Origin: Acidobacteriota bacterium
GTDB taxonomy: Bacteria > Acidobacteriota > JAAYUB01
Length of the DNA: 64,000 nt
Reading direction: 5' to 3'
Assembly (NCBI GenBank): GCA_018001935.1
Contig: JAGNHB010000012.1
Coordinates: forward strand, 1-64,000
Part shown: positions 59,618 to 64,000 of the stretch, piece by piece
Layout: each line of letters begins with the position of its first letter
How positions within the stretch are numbered: the stretch's first letter is position 1
The notes under the pieces: model-generated
Databases searched by the model: none
What the model was told of the DNA's origin: nothing
What the model saw: the letters and a program-made list of their open reading frames with translations, nothing else
Program-made: the position numbers and the translations under genes

Positions 59618-60760
59618 ATGACCCGCACACCCGCTTTCCCGCGACCTCGCTGCGAAGCCCTCCCCTGCCCGCTCCCCCTGGCCCTGTTCACGGTTTCCGC
59701 GGTCTTCCTCCTGTTCGGGACGGTGCTCCGGGCGGCCCCGCCCCTGCTGAGCCAGGTGAAGGTCACGATCCTCCTGTCTCCCGAGGTGGCCCGGTCCGTC
59801 GGCGACGCGGACCCCGGCCGGTCCCTGCACCTCCAGACCCTGGCACTCCGGCTCGACAAGGGGTCCATCTGCTACCACGACAACGGAAGGGTCCGGGCGG
59901 TCGGCGAACGGGTCCCCGACGGCGGGGGGCGGTTCGAGCGTTACGTCATGCTGGACAGGGGGGACTACCTGCTGGAGTTCCTGGTGTACCTCCCGGGGTC
60001 GGACCGGTTCGCCTTCGAGGCGAGACACGTGTCGGTACCGAAGGCGCCCGCAAAGCCGGCCGACGTGGAGGTGAACATCACCGCCCTCGACCGCGAGGGC
60101 TTCCGGAAGCTCCGCCAGGACCTGGTCTTCGACGGGACCCAGGTGGAGAACGTCTTCTACGACCACATGCTCTGGTTCCGCGTGCGGAACCTCTCGTGCC
60201 GCCCCGAGGCGGAACGTGACGACCTGTTCGAGCGGGTCAAGCTGCTCACGGCCGACATCGAGTACTCGCCCTACGCCTACCGGCTCCTGGGGCGGGACCT
60301 CGACGACATCTACCGCGACCCCCCGGCCACCCCCGAGGACCTCAAGCGGGGGTACCGGAAGATCTTCACCTCCGTCATCGTGGACCGGATCTACGCCGTG
60401 GCCGTTCGGGCGGACAACGTCTGCCGCCTGGCGGCGCTGGCGGGGCAGGGCAAGCCCGACCGGGCGCGCTTCAAGGAACTGGAGCGCGAGGCCGGCCGCT
60501 TCCGGGACGTGGCCGACGACCTGCTGTCGCGGTGGAAGTGGGACAAGGCGTCCTTCCGGAAGGAGGTGGAGGCGATGAGCCTTCCCGAGCTGGCCCGCGA
60601 GGCGGCGGAGTGCGCCGAACAACTGGACCGCGCCGTGGTGAGGTTCTTCTTCCAGGCCTACGAGAAGTCGGCGGGGAAGACCGTCCCCACGGTGTCCCCC
60701 ATCGTCTACGCGGAGCAGATCCAGCGGGTCTGCAAGCAGGCGGGAAACCTTTTGAAGTAG
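59618..60760 (+). CDS. Secreted protein of unknown function
   Basis: The 380-residue product starts at an ATG with TCCGGAGGCACGCC upstream. Its N-terminal 40 residues contain a long hydrophobic signal (LPLALFTVSAVFLLFGTVLRA). A beta-rich part (to about residue 150, with ERYVMLDRGDYLLEFLVYLP) is followed by a helical, charged part with coiled-coil character (FKELEREAGRFRDVADDLLS). I recognise no family. It is divergent from the nucleotidase gene. Confidence 0.75.
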   Translation: MTRTPAFPRPRCEALPCPLPLALFTVSAVFLLFGTVLRAAPPLLSQVKVTILLSPEVARSVGDADPGRSLHLQTLALRLDKGSICYHDNGRVRAVGERVPDGGGRFERYVMLDRGDYLLEFLVYLPGSDRFAFEARHVSVPKAPAKPADVEVNITALDREGFRKLRQDLVFDGTQVENVFYDHMLWFRVRNLSCRPEAERDDLFERVKLLTADIEYSPYAYRLLGRDLDDIYRDPPATPEDLKRGYRKIFTSVIVDRIYAVAVRADNVCRLAALAGQGKPDRARFKELEREAGRFRDVADDLLSRWKWDKASFRKEVEAMSLPELAREAAECAEQLDRAVVRFFFQAYEKSAGKTVPTVSPIVYAEQIQRVCKQAGNLLK

Positions 60761-60882
60761 GCCGGCCCGCCCAGGGCTGGCCGCAGCGGTGCCGCGAACC
60801 GTGCGATCCGCTCGGCCGCGGGGTGGGGGGCGTTCGGGGCCCCGGCGCGCGGGCGCCTCCCCCCAGCCCCTGGTTTTAACCC

Positions 60883-60911
60883 TTGAAAACCGGGGGCGGG
60901 GGGGCTACAGT
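60883..60911 (+). promoter_or_regulatory. Sigma70-type promoter of the VWFA-like gene
   Basis: TTGAAA (60883-60888), a 17-bp spacer and TACAGT (60906-60911), about 75 bp before the start codon. Confidence 0.6.
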
Positions 60912-60986
60912 GGGGTTGCGAAGGCGAGTGCAACGGCCGGCGGCCCCCGGGCGCCCCGGGGATGCCGGCCGGCCTGGAGGCGATGG

Positions 60987-62090
60987 ATGAGGACGGTTGC
61001 CGCAGAGGTCCCCACGGTGTCGTGGGTTTTCCGCCGGGTCGTCGTGACGGGCCTTTTCCTCGGGTGGGCGGTGGCGACCCTGACGGCCCAGGGGGGGGCT
61101 CCCGTTTCCGGGACGATCAAGGTCCCCGTCTGCGCGGCCACCCGGTCCGGCGATCCCGGCCTCGACCTGGCGGCGGGGGATTTCGACGTCCGCCTCGACG
61201 GCAAACCAATCGAGGTGGAGTCCTTCCTGGGGTCGGAGAGCCCCATGGCCATTCTCCTGGCCCTGGACGTCACGGGTGACCGCCTCGGCATCGAAACGGT
61301 CCGGGCGGAACTGGTTCGCTTCGTCGAGGTCCTGCCGCCCAACGTCCAGGTCCTCTTGATGACGCTCAACGACGGGGCCCGGATGATCCAGCCCAACACG
61401 GCGGACCGGGGGAAGCTCACCCAGGCGATCCGCAGCTGCGCCACCACCGGTCACCCGGGGTTTCTGGAGAGCGTGGAGGCCGTCGCCCGGTTCGCCGACA
61501 ACCTCCTGAAGCGGAACCCCGTCCGGATCGCGACGCTGGTGGTCACGGACAGCAACGTGCGGCTGTACCGCCGCCAGTACACCACCGCCGACTTCTCGAC
61601 GGCCGCGGAGGACCTTCGGGGGGCCCTCCGCGCCTTCGCCGCCCCGCTGTTCATCCTTCGGGTCCCGGTCCAGCCGGTGGAGACGCTGACGTCCGAACTC
61701 CCCGTCGGCACCCCGGGGTACAGCCAGGACCGCGGCTTTTCCAGCCGCCAGGAGGGCGTCATCCGGACGGAGCCGACGGTGGACGGGGCCCCCCAGCCGG
61801 CCATGACCAAGCGTTTCGCCAGCGAGGTCCCCAACCGGACGTACGAGGGGGTCCTCCACGACCTTGCCGAGCAGACCGGCGGGCGGGCCGAGTTCCCCCT
61901 CGACGAGAAGGGGATCTCGACGGCGCTGGCGTCCCTTCTCCGGAGGATCCACGCGGTCTACGTCCTCGAAGTCCGCCCGGGCTCCGCTCCGGGCGCCGAG
62001 GTGAAGCCGGACGTCCGGCTCAAACCCTCCGCCGGGAGGGGTGGGGACCTGCGGCTCTCGTTTCCTTCCCGCCTGAAGACGTCACCGTGA
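60987..62090 (+). CDS. Secreted VWFA-related protein
   Basis: The 367-residue product starts at the ATG at 60987 with TGGAGGCGATGG upstream. After a signal peptide ending near TAQG it has LAAGDFDVRLDGKPIEVESF then AILLALDVTGD, the pattern of the acidobacterial VWFA-related family (TIGR03436-like), though the MIDAS DxSxS is altered to DVTGD. A conserved VTDS follows later. It is probably a secreted adhesion or protein-binding factor. Its 3' end overlaps the convergent rdgB gene by 71 bp. Confidence 0.85.
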   Translation: MRTVAAEVPTVSWVFRRVVVTGLFLGWAVATLTAQGGAPVSGTIKVPVCAATRSGDPGLDLAAGDFDVRLDGKPIEVESFLGSESPMAILLALDVTGDRLGIETVRAELVRFVEVLPPNVQVLLMTLNDGARMIQPNTADRGKLTQAIRSCATTGHPGFLESVEAVARFADNLLKRNPVRIATLVVTDSNVRLYRRQYTTADFSTAAEDLRGALRAFAAPLFILRVPVQPVETLTSELPVGTPGYSQDRGFSSRQEGVIRTEPTVDGAPQPAMTKRFASEVPNRTYEGVLHDLAEQTGGRAEFPLDEKGISTALASLLRRIHAVYVLEVRPGSAPGAEVKPDVRLKPSAGRGGDLRLSFPSRLKTSP

Positions 62091-62679
62091 GGAGATAATC
62101 CCGGAGCCGGGCCAGGGCGCGGCCCCGGTGGCTGAGGGCGTTCTTGTCGGCGTCGGGGAGTTCGGCGTAGGTGAGCCCCGTGCCGTCCGCCTGGAAAACC
62201 GGGTCGTAGCCGAACCCGTTGCCCCCCCGGGGGGATTCCGTGATGACCCCCTCGCAGGTCCCCCGGGCGGCGAAAAGCTCCCGCCCGCCTTCCGCCAGCG
62301 AGACGGCACAGACGAAACGGGCCGTCCGGGCGGCTCCCGGGCGCGCCGCCAGCTCCGCGAGGAGCTTGGTGATCCGGTCGGCGTCCGAGGCCCCCGGGCC
62401 GGCGTAGCGCGCCGAGCGCACCCCGGGGGCGCCCCCTAAGGCGTCCACCTCCAGGCCGGAGTCGTCCCCCAGGGTCGGCAGGCCCGTGAGGTGCGAGTAG
62501 AACTCCGACTTCACCCGGGCGTTCGCGGCGAACGTGTCGCCGGGCTCCTCGCAGTCGGGCAACCCCGGGACGTCCGCGAGGCTGAGGAGGGACACGCCGG
62601 GCAGGGCGAGGATCTCCCGGATCTCCCGGACCTTGCCGGGGTTTTTCGAGGCGACGAGAAGCGATCCTCCAGGGTTCAT
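62020..62679 (-). CDS. rdgB: RdgB/HAM1 non-canonical purine NTP pyrophosphatase
   Basis: The 219-residue product has LLVASKNPGKVREIREIL, LGDDSGLEVDALGGAPGVRSAR, FGYDPVFQADG and NALSHRGRAL, the full Ham1 signature. It removes dITP and XTP from the nucleotide pool. The C-terminal tail beyond LRDYL is a non-conserved basic extension of about 25 residues, caused by read-through into the 71-bp overlap with the VWFA-like gene. It lies 82 bp downstream of rph on the same strand, a commonly seen arrangement. Confidence 0.93.
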   Translation of the reverse strand: MNPGGSLLVASKNPGKVREIREILALPGVSLLSLADVPGLPDCEEPGDTFAANARVKSEFYSHLTGLPTLGDDSGLEVDALGGAPGVRSARYAGPGASDADRITKLLAELAARPGAARTARFVCAVSLAEGGRELFAARGTCEGVITESPRGGNGFGYDPVFQADGTGLTYAELPDADKNALSHRGRALARLRDYLLTVTSSGGKETRAAGPHPSRRRV

Positions 62680-62761
62680 GACCGTTCCTTTCGAAGCGAG
62701 GTAAACCGGGTCGGGGCCGGGTGCCGAAAGCCCTTCGGAGCGGCCGCGGCAGGGGACTTGC

Positions 62762-63514
62762 TCAGCGTGCCGGGGGAATCAGCGTGTCCAGGTCCAGCCG
62801 GCCGGAGAGGAAGGTGCGCTGGGCGTCCACGAGTCGGCGGATCCCCTGGCCGGCCGCGTCCAGCATCCGGCGGAGCTGCTGGTCGGTGAACGGGTTGTGC
62901 TCGGCGGTCCCCTGCACCTCGACGAACCGGCCGTCGCCCGTGGCCACCACGTTCATGTCCACCTCGGCGGCGGAGTCCTCTTCGTAGCAGAGGTCGAGAA
63001 GGACCTCCCCCGCCACCACGCCCACGCTCACCGCCGCCAGGAAGTCCCGCAGGGGGCTGCGGGGCAGGCGCCCTTCCCGGACCAGGCGGTCGATGGCCAG
63101 GGCGAGGGCCACGAAACCGCCGGTGACGGAGGCCGTCCGGGTGCCGCCGTCGGCCTGGAGGACGTCGCAGTCCACCACGACGGACCGTTCGCCGAGCAGG
63201 CCCAGGTCCGTGACCGCCCGGAGGGAGCGGCCGATCAGGCGCTGGATCTCGTGGGTGCGTCCCGAGGGGTGCCCGCGGGTGACCTCCCGGGCGCTCCGGG
63301 TGGACGTGGACCGGGGGAGCATGCCGTACTCCGCCGTCACCCACCCCGACCCGCTCCCCTTGAGGAACGGCGGGACCTTGTCCTCCAGCGACGCGGCGCA
63401 CAGGACCCGGGTGTCGCCGGTCGAGATCAGGACGCACCCCTCGGGGTGCCGGACGAAATCCCCTTCCAGCCGGAGGGGGCGAAGCTCGAGGGGGCCCCGG
63501 TCGCCGCGGTGCAT
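62762..63514 (-). CDS. rph: Ribonuclease PH
   Basis: The 250-residue product starts at the ATG at 63514; the frame is open farther upstream but overlaps mur[15 protein letters not shown]-type strand, [40 protein letters not shown] (phosphate-binding Arg), [20 protein letters not shown] and [17 protein letters not shown] are RNase PH landmarks. It trims tRNA 3' ends phosphorolytically. The gene follows murI by 11 bp and precedes rdgB, so the three probably form one operon. Confidence 0.95.
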   Translation of the reverse strand: MHRGDRGPLELRPLRLEGDFVRHPEGCVLISTGDTRVLCAASLEDKVPPFLKGSGSGWVTAEYGMLPRSTSTRSAREVTRGHPSGRTHEIQRLIGRSLRAVTDLGLLGERSVVVDCDVLQADGGTRTASVTGGFVALALAIDRLVREGRLPRSPLRDFLAAVSVGVVAGEVLLDLCYEEDSAAEVDMNVVATGDGRFVEVQGTAEHNPFTDQQLRRMLDAAGQGIRRLVDAQRTFLSGRLDLDTLIPPAR

Positions 63515-63525
63515 GGCGGCCCCCC

Positions 63526-64000
63526 TCAGCGCTCGGCCGGGGGCAGGTTCTGGAGGTCGATGGTCTGGACCTGCTCCACGCTGCGGGCGAGGAAGATCTC
63601 CGCCACCTTCCGGAACCGTGCCACCGAGTCGGTGACGTAGAATGCGTCCTCGGCGGGCTGGGCGGGGTCGGGCCTGCGCTCCAGGCCCAGGGCGATGAGG
63701 ATCTGGCGGATCTCTCCCGCCAGCGCCTCCGCGGAGTCCACCAGGTTCACCCCGGGGCCCACCACGGAGGAGATCACCTTCTTGAGCATGGGATAGTGGG
63801 TGCAGCCGAGGATGAGGGTGTCGATGGAACGGTCCTTGAGGTCCTCCAGGTAAATCCGCGACACCTCGGCGGTCACCGGGTGGTCGAGCCAGCCGTCCTC
63901 CACCAGGGGGACGAGCAGGGGGCACGCCTTCGCGCAGACCTCGGCCGACGGCTCGAGCTGCAGGATCATCTCCTGGTAGCTCTCGCTGGCCACGGTGGAC
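63526..64000 (-). CDS. murI: Glutamate racemase, C-terminal part (cut by the window end)
   Basis: The visible part of about 158 residues begins in [11 protein letters not shown] and contains [15 protein letters not shown] with the second catalytic cysteine, then [14 protein letters not shown]. The N-terminal half lies beyond the window, so the real start is unseen. MurI makes D-glutamate for peptidoglycan. The C-terminal extension with [13 protein letters not shown] is common in the family. Confidence 0.93.
   Translation of the reverse strand, partial: STVASESYQEMILQLEPSAEVCAKACPLLVPLVEDGWLDHPVTAEVSRIYLEDLKDRSIDTLILGCTHYPMLKKVISSVVGPGVNLVDSAEALAGEIRQILIALGLERRPDPAQPAEDAFYVTDSVARFRKVAEIFLARSVEQVQTIDLQNLPPAER

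Overview
The window is one high-GC chromosomal segment with short intergenic gaps. It carries housekeeping genes (recJ, prmC, rbfA, manC, gpmA, rph, rdgB, murI) beside many secreted and lipoprotein genes. A GWxTD-domain protein (53118-55214) and a VWFA-related secreted protein (60987-62090) belong to families typical of Acidobacteriota, so an acidobacterial genome or metagenome bin is the likely source. This is inferred from gene content; no rRNA gene is present to confirm it.

Layout. 1-4286: repeats, a secreted hydratase-like protein and a secreted SUMF1-fold/FG-GAP protein. 4675-14950: an MFS exporter, a 2,606-residue nonribosomal peptide synthetase (C-A-T-C-A-T-reductase) ending in a cyclic-nucleotide-binding (Crp-type) domain, and a SipW-like S26 peptidase. 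This is the most unusual locus. 15274-17625: HMG-CoA-lyase-type and class III CoA-transferase genes. 18277-25302: a DUF418 membrane protein, two lipoproteins separated by a 15-bp minisatellite, and an ACT-domain protein. 25431-31344: a patatin-like lipase, a small lipoprotein, a radical SAM enzyme and a HEAT-repeat protein. 31431-39221 (minus strand): recJ, a lysine-2,3-aminomutase-type enzyme coupled to an ATP-grasp ligase, an EamA transporter, and a Ser/Thr kinase overlapping prmC. 39463-42048: rbfA and a fused phosphotransacylase-butyrate kinase. 42195-43045: an AT-rich island with an Rhs C-terminal remnant and a possible immunity gene. 43093-47546: an M16 peptidase and a second radical SAM/ATP-grasp pair. 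47818-56633: manC, a glycosyltransferase, an M1 peptidase, membrane proteins, the GWxTD protein and gpmA. 56974-63999: PHP phosphatase, 5'-nucleotidase, secreted proteins, and the murI-rph-rdgB cluster cut by the window end.

Several operons are supported by overlaps or very short gaps: kinase/prmC and nucleotidase/PHP share ATGA; the aminomutase and its ligase are 6 bp apart; the ligase and B12-type radical SAM gene are 4 bp apart; murI and rph are 11 bp apart. Sigma70-like promoters are visible before several genes.

The intergenic DNA is unusually rich in repeats: palindrome arrays, hexanucleotide arrays, a 20-copy minisatellite, dispersed elements of about 80-100 bp, and facing inverted blocks of short-period (8-11 bp) repeats. 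None carries a transposase. I found no rRNA, tRNA or CRISPR.
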